Shown here: positions 7,380 to 15,338 of the stretch, in pieces
How the letters are laid out: every line of letters begins with the position of its first letter
How positions within the stretch are numbered: position 1 is the stretch's first letter
Assembly: GCA_028825345.1 (NCBI GenBank)
Contig: JAPKAJ010000013.1
Location: forward strand, 1 to 18,989
Direction of reading: 5' to 3'
Length of the DNA stretch: 18,989 nt
Source of the DNA: Arenicellales bacterium
GTDB taxonomy: Bacteria; Pseudomonadota; Gammaproteobacteria; Arenicellales; UBA868
Made by a program: the position numbers and the translations under genes
Notes under the pieces: generated by a model
The model's database searches: none
What the model saw: only the letters and a program-made list of their open reading frames with translations
Told to the model about the DNA's origin: nothing

Positions 7380-8594
7380 ATGATTGCGGATTCTAACGGA
7401 ATTATCTGGCGAAAAGGTATGCTGAACGCTTTGAAACAGCGCTCTGCAGGGCGGCTCTTTGTGCAATGGTTTGTGTTTTGTATGCTTGTGCTCGGGTCAG
7501 TATGCGCTCCGGTCCAGGCAGAGCGCCCTTTGCCAGCACTCTATACAGTCGAGAACGGTGATACTCTTTGGAGCATCGCTGCGCGGTTGTGGGGGGACCC
7601 ATTGCGTTGGCCTGAACTACTGGTGCGAAATCCGCAATTGATCGAACGCGGTGAACTGGTGTCGGGCGAAACCCTTGTTATTTCGCCGCAAGATGAAGAT
7701 GCTGCGGTGCAGTTCAAAGTGCTGGCTGTTGAGAAACGCAGTCCGGCGATACGCATCGAGGCACCAGCGCGAGTACCAGCCGTAATTCCTCCGGATGCGA
7801 TTACACCGTTTCTTAGCTACCCGTTACTGATGGATGAGGTAGACCCCGCGGTTGCCGGTCGTGTCATCAGTGGTCTAGATGGCGACGTTTTGTTGGGCCA
7901 GTTCAGTGTTTTTTTTGCTCAGAATCTGCCGACATCAGCAACGGGGTTGTACACGATTTTTCGCCCAGACCGCGCATTGACGCATCCAGTCAGCGGGGAG
8001 GAATTGGGGGTGACGGCTCAATATCTGGGTACAGCTCGGTTGGATGAGCCTGGTGATGTCGCCCGATTGACCATTGTCAGTAGTGTTCAAGAGGTGAGCC
8101 CTGGTGATCGATTGATTGCCAGACAGGAAGTGATTGGTTTGCCGTATCTTTATCCAAAGGTACCGCAGGTTGCCGTGGACGCACATGTCGTTAGCACTTT
8201 TGGTGCGATCAGCGGAGTAGGGCTATTTTCGGTTGTCGTGGTATCTGCCGGGAGCCAGGATGGGTTGACTCCCGGAGATATTCTCATGGTGGTGCACCCG
8301 GATAGGACTTTACTGTTGACCCGAGATATTGTTCGGCCAGCGGTTAGCGCTGATCGTTGCACTTTGCCCACGGTTGCCATGAACACGGTGCATACCCGTC
8401 TGCTGGGTTGTGCCGAACGCTTGCCGGGTAAGCGACGCCTGGCCAGCGGCGAGGCGGAATTGATTGCTCTGCCCGAGGGACGTTCCGGTGAGTTGCTGGT
8501 CTTTCGGGTTTTTGATCGAGTGAGTTATGCACTGGTCCGCGATGTTGAGCGCGCGATCCAGCTCAACGATAGGGTAGTGAACCCCGGTACCTGA
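7380..8594 (+). CDS. Exported LysM-domain peptidoglycan-binding protein
   Basis: This protein is predicted to be exported and to bind peptidoglycan, with no recognisable catalytic domain. I start it at ATG 7380 (404 residues), since GAGGA lies nine bases upstream and a -10-like TACAAT overlaps the earlier ATG at 7359. An ATG at 7419 would give a more typical, shorter signal peptide. A hydrophobic segment LFVQWFVFCMLVLGSVCAPV ends at an AxA-like site before ERPLP. A single LysM domain follows at about 54-102, with LYTVENGDTLWSIAARLWGD, NPQLI and SGETLVIS. The remaining roughly 300 residues contain no domain I recognise, but resemble the long C-terminal part of the LysM proteins encoded beside dprA in pseudomonads and neisseriae. 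A cell-envelope role is likely; the exact function is unknown. Confidence 0.88.
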   Translation: MIADSNGIIWRKGMLNALKQRSAGRLFVQWFVFCMLVLGSVCAPVQAERPLPALYTVENGDTLWSIAARLWGDPLRWPELLVRNPQLIERGELVSGETLVISPQDEDAAVQFKVLAVEKRSPAIRIEAPARVPAVIPPDAITPFLSYPLLMDEVDPAVAGRVISGLDGDVLLGQFSVFFAQNLPTSATGLYTIFRPDRALTHPVSGEELGVTAQYLGTARLDEPGDVARLTIVSSVQEVSPGDRLIARQEVIGLPYLYPKVPQVAVDAHVVSTFGAISGVGLFSVVVVSAGSQDGLTPGDILMVVHPDRTLLLTRDIVRPAVSADRCTLPTVAMNTVHTRLLGCAERLPGKRRLASGEAELIALPEGRSGELLVFRVFDRVSYALVRDVERAIQLNDRVVNPGT

Positions 8595-8681
8595 CATTTC
8601 CGCCGGGGCAAGGAAGCGCCCGGTAAGTATAAGCGGATTGGTTTTTGCTGTTGCTGATTACAAGGCCAAGGAGGGCCAATT
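8595..8681 (+). promoter_or_regulatory. LysM-dprA spacer with strong Shine-Dalgarno for dprA
   Basis: This is an 87-base spacer. AAGGAGG at 8668-8674 sits seven bases before the dprA ATG and is the strongest ribosome-binding site in the window. It is flanked by GGCC at 8664-8667 and 8674-8677, which could pair to put AAGGAG in a six-base loop. A short imperfect inverted repeat, CCGGG at 8603-8607 against CCCGG at 8619-8623, has no T tract after it and is a poor terminator. No clear promoter is seen, so LysM and dprA may be cotranscribed. Confidence 0.45.
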
Positions 8682-9761
8682 ATGGACGAAAGAAATTTAG
8701 CCTGGTTGCGGATTGGACGCGCAACTCTCCCTGAAAGTATCAAGCGGGTTGTGCTCCAGCATTTTCCTGACCCCCTCGAAGCGCTCAGCGCTGACTTATC
8801 GGTTTTGCCCAGACAGAACCGGTTGCGTTCTGGGGCAAGGTTGACACTTGGTGGCCGCAGTAGTGAGCGGTTGGTGGCACAGGACGCAAAATGGCTTGCC
8901 AGCCCAGGGCATTCGGTGATCGGCTTGACTGACCGGAAATTTCCTGCGCTGTTGCGCGAAATCTCTTGCCCGCCCGTGGTGTTGTATTGCAAGGGGGATG
9001 AATCCTTATTGCAAGGCCCGGCACTCGCGATTGTCGGCAGTCGTAATCCGACCCCGGCGGGGGTTGAAACCGCTCATGATTTTGCCAGTGAGCTTGCAAC
9101 GATTGGGATTGTAGTTGTGAGCGGGCTTGCACTTGGGATTGATAGCGCTGCCCACCGCGGCGCTCTAAAGGTTCGCGGCCCAACGATTGCCGCGTGCGCC
9201 ACGGGTCTGGATATCGTTTACCCCCGATGTCACCGTGACCTTGCCCATCAAATCTCGGAAGGGGGTCTGGTAGTTTCAGAATTTGTACTTGGCACCGGCG
9301 TCCGGCGACACCATTTTCCCCAGCGCAATCGACTTATTAGTGGGCTGAGCCTGGGCACGCTGATCGTTGAGGCGGCGCCAGGAAGCGGTAGCCTGATTAC
9401 GGCGGGTTTTGCGGCTGATCAGGGTCGCGAGGTGTTTGCGGTTCCCGGTTCGATCAATTCACCGCTCTCCCGTGGGCCTCACCAATTGATCCGTGACGGC
9501 GCCCAATTGGTGGAGTCGGCGAGGCAGATTGTTGAGCATCTGTCACTGTCGAAAGAGGTGCAAGAAATCGTGAAACCTGCAGGAAAACAACCATTCTGGT
9601 GCACCCTGGCCCTTGACGTTGTGGACTTTGCTCCCACCAGTGTCAACCAGGTTGCCCAGCGGTCAGGTTTGACGATCAGCGAGGTTTGCGCCATGCTGAT
9701 AAGGATGGAGTTGGCAGGCCTAGTACGCAGTTGTGCAGGCGGGTATTTGCGTTTGCGTTAA
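8682..9761 (+). CDS. dprA: DNA-processing protein DprA (Smf)
   Basis: DprA binds incoming single-stranded DNA in naturally transformable bacteria and loads RecA on it; many non-competent species also keep it. The 359 residues start at ATG 8682 behind AAGGAGG. Residues 1-70 resemble the N-terminal SAM-like domain. The Rossmann-like core has ALAIVGSRNPTPAG at 114-127, VVVSGLALGIDSAAHRGAL at 144-162, ACATGLDIVYPRCHRDLA at 171-188, HFPQRNRLISGLSLGTLIVE at 211-230 and SGSLITAGFAADQGREVFAV at 235-254. Residues about 300-359 are the small winged-helix C-terminal domain (TSVNQVAQRSGLTISEVCAM). All core motifs are intact. The smg (DUF494) gene that often follows dprA is absent: topA comes next after 190 bases. 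Confidence 0.96.
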   Translation: MDERNLAWLRIGRATLPESIKRVVLQHFPDPLEALSADLSVLPRQNRLRSGARLTLGGRSSERLVAQDAKWLASPGHSVIGLTDRKFPALLREISCPPVVLYCKGDESLLQGPALAIVGSRNPTPAGVETAHDFASELATIGIVVVSGLALGIDSAAHRGALKVRGPTIAACATGLDIVYPRCHRDLAHQISEGGLVVSEFVLGTGVRRHHFPQRNRLISGLSLGTLIVEAAPGSGSLITAGFAADQGREVFAVPGSINSPLSRGPHQLIRDGAQLVESARQIVEHLSLSKEVQEIVKPAGKQPFWCTLALDVVDFAPTSVNQVAQRSGLTISEVCAMLIRMELAGLVRSCAGGYLRLR

Positions 9762-9782
9762 GTGTGGCTTCGAAAAACCATC

Positions 9783-9807
9783 AGCGAGCACTGGCTCAGT
9801 GATCGCT
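9783..9807 (+). terminator. 25-base hairpin just downstream of dprA, possible terminator or operator
   Basis: AGCGA (9783-9787) pairs with TCGCT (9803-9807), and CACTG (9789-9793) with CAGTG (9797-9801), around a GCT loop, with one G-A mismatch between the arms. It begins 21 bases after the dprA stop. There is no T run on its plus-strand 3' side; on the minus strand five Ts lie a few bases beyond it. A weak rho-independent terminator, a structure protecting a transcript end, or a protein-binding palindrome are all possible. Confidence 0.45.
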
Positions 9808-9853
9808 ACAAGACTGCCATGGGCGGGCTTAATCCTGATTCGGTCATTTGGAG

Positions 9854-9883
9854 TTGAGAGCCGATATGCCATGATCTGATAGT
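9854..9883 (+). promoter_or_regulatory. Candidate sigma-70 promoter for topA
   Basis: TTGAGA at 9854-9859 matches five of six -35 positions and GATAGT at 9878-9883 matches four of six -10 positions, with an 18-base spacer. It would give a leader of about 60 bases before the topA ATG at 9952. It lies beyond the hairpin after dprA, consistent with topA having its own promoter. Supercoiling control of topA is known in other bacteria, but nothing here shows it directly. Confidence 0.4.
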
Positions 9884-9951
9884 TGCGACAGGTCCGAGTG
9901 GTGAGTCGACTAAACGGGAATTCACGGTTTCAGTAAACGAGTTTGATATTT

Positions 9952-12744
9952 ATGGGCAGGTCTTTAGTCATTGTCGAGTCGCCGGCCAAGGCGAAAACCA
10001 TCAATAAATACTTAGGCAGCGAATACGTGGTCAGATCGAGTGTTGGTCACGTTCGTGATTTGCCAGTTAGTGGTTCGAAAAAAAAGGCAGACCCCAAAGC
10101 GCGTGCGCGCCAAGCGGCGAAAACGAGAAAAATGTCACCGGCTGTCAAGGCGCGTTACCGCAAGAAAAAGACCTACAGTAATCTGGTCAAGAGTATGGGG
10201 GTGGACCCGCAGAACAACTGGGAGGCGAACTACCAGATTTTGCCCGATAAGGTCAAGGTGGTCGCCGAGTTGCAAAAACTCGCCGTTGTTGCCGATTCAA
10301 TCTATCTTGCCACTGACTTGGATCGCGAGGGTGAAGCGATCGCCTGGCATCTCAAAGAAGTGATTGGTGGTGATCCACAGCGTTATCGACGGGTCGTTTT
10401 TAATGAAATCACACGCCAGGCAATTCATGAGGCCTTTGAGCATCCAGGCACGCTCGACGATCACAAAGTCGAGGCGCAACAGACCCGTCGTTTCCTTGAT
10501 CGCGTGGTTGGATTTATGCTTTCGCCGTTGCTTTGGGCGAAAATCGCCCGGGGGTTGTCTGCTGGCCGTGTGCAGTCAGTTACAGTCAGTCTGTTGGTTG
10601 AGCGCGAGCGCGAAATTCGCGCCTTTGTGCCAGAAGAATACTGGGAAGTATTTGCTGATACTGAATGTGTCGAAGGATCGCTTCGCTTGCAGGTCGTTAA
10701 GCAGGATGGCGAGAATTTCCGCCCTCAGAACCAAACCCAGACCCAGGCCGCACTGGCGTTTTTAACCCAGAACCCATACCAGGTATCAGATCGCACAGAC
10801 AGGCCGACTCAGTCACGGCCCAATCCGCCGCTGATCACCTCTACTTTGCAGCAGGCGGCGAGCACCCGACTGGGTTTTTCTGTAAAGAAGACCATGATGC
10901 TGGCCCAACGATTGTACGAAGCTGGCTTAATCACCTACATGCGTACCGATTCCACCAACTTGAGCGCTGATGCGTTATCAAGGTGTCGGCAGCACATCCA
11001 TGACCAATTCGGCGAGAAATATTTGCCTGCTTCGGCGAATGTTTATGCCAGTAAAGCTGGGGCGCAGGAGGCTCACGAAGCGATTCGACCGACTGATGTG
11101 CGCCAACGGGGGAGTAATCTTTCGCTGGAGACTGATCAGCAGCGTCTGTATGACCTGGTACGCAATTATTTTGTTGCCTGTCAGATGACCCATGCCCAGT
11201 ACCTGAGTTCAACTCTAACGGTCACTTGCGGTGATTTCGAACTGCGGGCCCGGGGACGGATTCTGGTTTTTGACGGCCACACCCGTGCTTTACCACCGGC
11301 TGGCAAGCAGGAAAATATAGAACTGCCAGATATCCCCAAGGGCCGTCGGCTGACTCTGAAGCAGCTCGAGCCAGTGCAGAATTTCACCAAACCCCCGGCA
11401 CGCTTTACCGAGGCCAGCCTGGTAAAGGAGCTCGAAAAACGTGGCATTGGTCGACCTTCAACCTATGCGTCGATTATCTCGACGATCCAGGACCGCGGCT
11501 ATGCTCGGCTTGCCAACCGGCGTTTTTATGCGCAGAAGATGGGTGAGATTGTTACTGACCGCTTGCGTGAGAACTTCAGCGAACTGATGGATTACGGTTT
11601 TACAGCCGAAATGGAAGAGACTCTTGATGAGATCGCCACTGGCAAAAAAAACTGGAAGAACGTCCTGAATGGGTTTTATGACAACTTCACTCAGAAACTG
11701 GATGCGGCCAATGGCGAAGGCGAGGGAAAAACAGCCGTCGGAGGCATGCGGGCGAATCTACCCACAGAAACAGATATTCCGTGCCCGACTTGCGCTCGAC
11801 ATATGCAGATACGCAATGGGGCAACCGGTGTATTCCTGGGTTGCTCAGGCTACGGTTTGGCGCCTAAGGAGCGCTGTACCCAGACCTTAAACCTTGTTTC
11901 CGGAGATGATGTAGAGGATGTGAGTTTCGATGAGGATGCCGAAGTGCAACGACTGGTCCGCACGCGTCGCTGCAAGGTTTGTCATAGCGCCATGGAAGCT
12001 TACCTGATCGACAAAGACCGCAAGTTGCACATTTGCGGTAATAACCCTGACTGTTCTGGTTACGCGATAGAGGAGGGGGAATTTAAGCTGAAAGGTTACG
12101 ATGGCCCGGTGCTTGAATGTGAGAAGTGCGGGGCTGAAATGCAACTGAAGACTGGCCGTTTTGGCAAGTATTTCGGCTGCACCGGTGAGGATTGTAAGAA
12201 CACCCGAAAACTGCTGAGAAATGGTGAGCCGGCTCCGCCTCGGGCGGACCCCATACCTATGCCGCATTTACAGTGCAAAAAAGTAGATGATTTTTACCTG
12301 TTGCGTGATGGTGCTTCGGGCATTTTTTTGGCGGCCAGTCAGTTTCCCCGAAATCGTGAAACCCGTGCCCCGTTGGTCGAGGAGATACTCACAGTCAAAG
12401 ACCAACTGGACCCTAAGCACCGTTATTTAGCCAGTGCCCCGGTGAGCGACCCGGATGGAAACAAGGCTCAGGTCCGTTATAGCCGCAAGGCCCGGGAGCA
12501 GTACGTGATGACCGAGGTGGATGGCAAGGCCACGGGGTGGAAAGCGATTTGCCCCGACCGCGACGGACAATGGCTGGTCGAAGAGAAAAGCCAATCAAGC
12601 GCCAGATCCAGAAAAAAGACAGTCCGGAAAAAATCAACCAAGAAGAAGGTAGCCAAGAAGAAAGCCGTCAAGAAAAAGGCTGCCAAAAAGAAAGCCGTCG
12701 GGAAGCGCGCTAAGAAAGGGGCGAGCGCCAACCAGGACAGCTGA
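9952..12744 (+). CDS. topA: DNA topoisomerase I (type IA, omega protein) with lysine-rich C-terminal tail
   Basis: TopA relaxes negatively supercoiled DNA by single-strand passage. I chose ATG 9952 (930 residues, start MGRSLVIVESPAKAKTINKY as in E. coli) over a TTG three codons earlier. The Toprim domain has catalytic E9 and TDLDREGEAIAWHL at 121-134 with the metal-binding acidic triad. A basic insertion at about 42-75 sits where other gammaproteobacterial TopAs vary. The active-site tyrosine is Y329 in GLITYMRTDSTNLS. Three four-cysteine zinc fingers follow: C611/C614/C631/C642, C674/C677/C695/C701 and C723/C726/C743/C748. After them come zinc-ribbon-like domains lacking cysteines (for example YLLRDGASGIFLAASQFPR). 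Residues 885-922 are a tail with 23 Lys or Arg in 38, absent from the 865-residue E. coli enzyme. The gene is convergent with mrcA, nine bases between stops. Confidence 0.97.
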   Translation: MGRSLVIVESPAKAKTINKYLGSEYVVRSSVGHVRDLPVSGSKKKADPKARARQAAKTRKMSPAVKARYRKKKTYSNLVKSMGVDPQNNWEANYQILPDKVKVVAELQKLAVVADSIYLATDLDREGEAIAWHLKEVIGGDPQRYRRVVFNEITRQAIHEAFEHPGTLDDHKVEAQQTRRFLDRVVGFMLSPLLWAKIARGLSAGRVQSVTVSLLVEREREIRAFVPEEYWEVFADTECVEGSLRLQVVKQDGENFRPQNQTQTQAALAFLTQNPYQVSDRTDRPTQSRPNPPLITSTLQQAASTRLGFSVKKTMMLAQRLYEAGLITYMRTDSTNLSADALSRCRQHIHDQFGEKYLPASANVYASKAGAQEAHEAIRPTDVRQRGSNLSLETDQQRLYDLVRNYFVACQMTHAQYLSSTLTVTCGDFELRARGRILVFDGHTRALPPAGKQENIELPDIPKGRRLTLKQLEPVQNFTKPPARFTEASLVKELEKRGIGRPSTYASIISTIQDRGYARLANRRFYAQKMGEIVTDRLRENFSELMDYGFTAEMEETLDEIATGKKNWKNVLNGFYDNFTQKLDAANGEGEGKTAVGGMRANLPTETDIPCPTCARHMQIRNGATGVFLGCSGYGLAPKERCTQTLNLVSGDDVEDVSFDEDAEVQRLVRTRRCKVCHSAMEAYLIDKDRKLHICGNNPDCSGYAIEEGEFKLKGYDGPVLECEKCGAEMQLKTGRFGKYFGCTGEDCKNTRKLLRNGEPAPPRADPIPMPHLQCKKVDDFYLLRDGASGIFLAASQFPRNRETRAPLVEEILTVKDQLDPKHRYLASAPVSDPDGNKAQVRYSRKAREQYVMTEVDGKATGWKAICPDRDGQWLVEEKSQSSARSRKKTVRKKSTKKKVAKKKAVKKKAAKKKAVGKRAKKGASANQDS
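12640..12699 (+). repeat. Four 15-base tandem repeats encoding KKK-containing pentapeptides in the TopA tail
   Basis: Four imperfect in-frame 15-base units encode KKKVA, KKKAV, KKKAA and KKKAV at TopA residues 897-916. They differ at synonymous AAA/AAG and GCC/GCT sites, so the array is not freshly duplicated. Similar Lys-Ala repeats occur in histone H1-like bacterial proteins and in actinobacterial TopA tails. Confidence 0.85.
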
Positions 12745-12753
12745 ATAAACGTG

Positions 12754-15102
12754 TCAGAACAACCCCTCCACCGGGTCCGAGCTACTGGCCCCGGTGTTTC
12801 GGCGCAGGTTCGGCGAACGGTCAGCCGCGGGCTCGGTTCCTATAACGAAAAACTCATCGAAGCCCTGCGGGTCGTTTTCGTCGGTAGGCAGGCCACTGTC
12901 CCGGTTAATCCGTAACTTGATAATTTTTTCAGGTCGTCGTTGCATTACTTGGGGGCGGGTCAGAAGCGCGACCCGCATGTAGTTGAGCCAGACAGGTAAT
13001 GCGGCCCTGGCGCCGGATTCCCGTGAACCCAGATCACGGGGACTGTCAAAACCTATCCATACACTGGTTACGATGTCCGGGTTATACCCGGTAAACCAGG
13101 CATCGTGATAATTATTAGTAGTGCCGGTTTTACCGGCAAGATCGCTACGCCCAAGGGCTTGCGCGGCGCGACCGGTGCCACTGCGAATAACCTCGCTCAT
13201 CATGGAATTCATGATGAATGCATTTTCTTCTGACAGCACCCGGCGGGCGAAACGTGGGTCGACGGTTCGCCGGCCAGCACTATGGGTGACGTCGTTTGGG
13301 GCCGGACAGTCGGGGCAGATCATCAGACGGTTTGCGTACTCCACGATATCCCCTGATGGATTCTCGACGCGGGCAATGAAAAAGGGTTCAACCAGATAGC
13401 CGCCGTTGGCAAATGCGGTATAGCCACGCGCGATCTCCAAAGGAGTAACCGTAGCCGATCCCAGAGCCAGCGCGAGGCCGCGGGGCAGTCGCCCACGGTC
13501 AAAACCAAACTTTGCCAGGTAGTCGCGAACCAGTTCAATGCCCATGGCACGGACCAGGCGGACCGAGACCAGATTCAGTGAGAGGCTGAGCGCCTTGCGC
13601 AGGCGTGTTGGCCCGAACACCTTACGGCTATAGTTTTGAGGGCGCCAAGCCCCTCCCATATGGTCTTCGACGACGACCGGAGCACCGCTGACCAAGCTTG
13701 CTGCTGTAAAGCCGTTTTCCAGGGCAGCTGAATAAATAAATGGCTTGATGTTTGAGCCGGGTTGGCGCAGCGCCTGGGTGACGCGGTTGAATTTGCTTTG
13801 CTTGAAGTTAAACCCTCCGACCAGCGCGAGTACCGCTCCATCGGTAGGATTCAGGGAGACTAGTGCACCTTGGATGAGGGGTGCCTGTGCCAGGCGAAGC
13901 GAAGCGTCTTCTCCGGTGACGTAGATGACATCTCCAGGGTTCAGAAATTGAGAGGGAGTTCGACCCGTCCAACGCCATCCATCAACAGTGATGGTTGCCA
14001 ATTGTCTACTTGCCGTCAGGATATCCAGTGCGTCTCCCCCGGCTCGAAGTACCAGTACGGGCCGAAGGGGCACTGGCGCATCGAATTGCGCCAGTGCCTT
14101 TGCTTGTTCAGGGCGGCTGGTGATTTTTTCTGGGTCGATATACCCCTGCGGTCCGCGATACCCGTGGCGTTCTTCATAAGCCAACAGCCCTGTCGTGAGG
14201 GCCTGGTTAGCTGCATCCTGATAGGTTGGGTCGATGGTGGTGTAGACCCGGAACCCGGATTGATAAGCCAAATCACCGTAACGCTCGACCATGTGCTTTC
14301 GAACTATTTCGCTGACATAAGGCGCGTAGACTTGGATCTTTGCTTGGTGTCTTTGGGCCGTGACCGGGGCGGAGCGTGCACCGGCGTATTGGCTGTCACC
14401 GATCAGTTCCAGTCCATGCATCCGGCGTAGCACGTAGTTGCGCCGGTCAAGCGCTCGCTCGGGGTCGCTGACAGGATTACTGCGTGATGGGGCTTTGGGT
14501 AATCCTGCGAGCATTGCCAATTGGGCCAGAGACAGCTCCGAGAGGCGTTTGTTGTAGTAGATCGAGGCAGCCGCCTGGAAACCGTATGCCCGATGACCCA
14601 GGAAAATCTTATTCAGGTAAAGCTCGAGGATTTCTGCCTTGGTGAGTTCTCGTTCTAGTCGGAAAGCCAGCAGTACTTCCTTGATTTTGCGGCTATAGGT
14701 TTTCTCTCGCGATAGAAAATAATTACGGGCTACCTGCATGGTGATGGTGCTGGCGCCCTGGCGGCTATCCAAGGATTTCAGATTAGCGATAACCGCGCGT
14801 AGCACTCCCGAGAAATCGACACCGTGGTGTTGAAAAAACCGATCGTCCTCAGCTGCGAGTATTGCTTTGATCAGCAGGTCCGGCGCCTCTTCGATCGGAA
14901 TGGTAATACGTCGTTCGTCACCGAATTCGCCCATCAACCGACCGTCGGTTGTGTATACCCGTAGTGGTTCCTTGAGGCGGATATCCCGCACTTTGCTGGT
15001 CGGGGGGAGATCAGGCAGGACAATTGCTAGCCCACCGGCCAGTGTGAGGATTCCGACTAGCATTAGGCTAACAAATACCCAGATAAGAGCGCGAATCGAC
15101 AT
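12754..15102 (-). CDS. mrcA: Penicillin-binding protein 1A (bifunctional glycosyltransferase/transpeptidase)
   Basis: PBP1A polymerises and cross-links peptidoglycan at the outer face of the inner membrane. The 782 residues start at ATG 15102 with one membrane anchor at about 5-29. The glycosyltransferase domain (about 55-225) has catalytic E85 in AAEDDRFFQHHGVDFSGV, then RQGASTITMQVARNYFLS at 114-131 and EILELYLNKIFLGHRAYG at 157-174. An OB-like insertion at about 295-410 is typical of the 1A class rather than 1B. The transpeptidase domain has the SxxK serine S450 (QPGSNIKPF), SLN at 508-510 and KTGTTNNYHDAWF at 658-670. The gene diverges from pilM, the ponA-pilMNOPQ arrangement of Pseudomonas and relatives. 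Older literature calls it ponA. No defect is seen. Confidence 0.96.
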   Translation of the reverse strand: MSIRALIWVFVSLMLVGILTLAGGLAIVLPDLPPTSKVRDIRLKEPLRVYTTDGRLMGEFGDERRITIPIEEAPDLLIKAILAAEDDRFFQHHGVDFSGVLRAVIANLKSLDSRQGASTITMQVARNYFLSREKTYSRKIKEVLLAFRLERELTKAEILELYLNKIFLGHRAYGFQAAASIYYNKRLSELSLAQLAMLAGLPKAPSRSNPVSDPERALDRRNYVLRRMHGLELIGDSQYAGARSAPVTAQRHQAKIQVYAPYVSEIVRKHMVERYGDLAYQSGFRVYTTIDPTYQDAANQALTTGLLAYEERHGYRGPQGYIDPEKITSRPEQAKALAQFDAPVPLRPVLVLRAGGDALDILTASRQLATITVDGWRWTGRTPSQFLNPGDVIYVTGEDASLRLAQAPLIQGALVSLNPTDGAVLALVGGFNFKQSKFNRVTQALRQPGSNIKPFIYSAALENGFTAASLVSGAPVVVEDHMGGAWRPQNYSRKVFGPTRLRKALSLSLNLVSVRLVRAMGIELVRDYLAKFGFDRGRLPRGLALALGSATVTPLEIARGYTAFANGGYLVEPFFIARVENPSGDIVEYANRLMICPDCPAPNDVTHSAGRRTVDPRFARRVLSEENAFIMNSMMSEVIRSGTGRAAQALGRSDLAGKTGTTNNYHDAWFTGYNPDIVTSVWIGFDSPRDLGSRESGARAALPVWLNYMRVALLTRPQVMQRRPEKIIKLRINRDSGLPTDENDPQGFDEFFVIGTEPAADRSPNLRRNTGASSSDPVEGLF

Positions 15103-15121
15103 AAGGATAGCCGCAAAAGAC

Positions 15122-15140
15122 CTCGCCGAATCAGGGCGAG
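15122..15140 (-). other. Small inverted repeat in the mrcA 5' leader
   Basis: CTCGCC at 15122-15127 and GGCGAG at 15135-15140 form a perfect 6-base stem around a 7-base loop. On the minus strand it lies about 20 bases before the mrcA ATG, downstream of the candidate promoter, so it would be within the leader RNA. It could affect ribosome access or transcript stability, but a GC-rich 6-base stem can arise by chance. Confidence 0.3.
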
Positions 15141-15157
15141 AAACAGGTTGGGGGGGG

Positions 15158-15166
15158 ATTTTATCA
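15158..15166 (-). promoter_or_regulatory. Candidate extended -10 promoter for mrcA
   Basis: Read on the minus strand this is TGATAAAAT: an extended TGn element joined to TAAAAT, five of six matches to the -10 consensus. The -35 region is poor (near CCGGTT), as extended -10 promoters tolerate. Transcription would start around 15151, within an eight-base C run (G8 on the plus strand at 15150-15157), giving a leader of about 50 bases. Confidence 0.4.
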
Positions 15167-15223
15167 AACGCCGACCGAAAACCGGATCTGCCGCTGGAGC
15201 CGAACTTCGATCGATGGAATTAG

Positions 15224-15251
15224 TTGATCGTATGACAGGCCGGGTTAGACT
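15224..15251 (+). promoter_or_regulatory. Weak candidate sigma-70 promoter for the pilMNOPQ operon
   Basis: TTGATC at 15224-15229 and TAGACT at 15246-15251 are separated by 16 bases, each matching four of six consensus positions. It would start an mRNA about 80 bases ahead of the pilM ATG at 15339. No sigma-54 -24/-12 pair is apparent in this 236-base divergent region. Confidence 0.3.
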
Positions 15252-15338
15252 TGTGGACATGAGGGACTTGGTTAGCGCATTAAACCTTTATCCGGCACCG
15301 GGAGTGTCTGATCGAGTCGATTTTCCCAGGCTTGGGAC

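Noticed and set aside
8603..8623. Inverted repeat CCGGG/CCCGG after the LysM gene as a terminator.
   Set aside because: The stem is only five bases with an 11-base loop, and no T tract follows on the plus strand.
8525..8992. 155-codon minus-strand frame across the LysM-dprA junction.
   Set aside because: It spans the ends of two good genes on the other strand and shows no domain or start signal.
13870..14430. 186-codon plus-strand frame inside mrcA.
   Set aside because: It is a shadow of a clearly intact mrcA in another frame, with no recognisable domain and no ribosome site.
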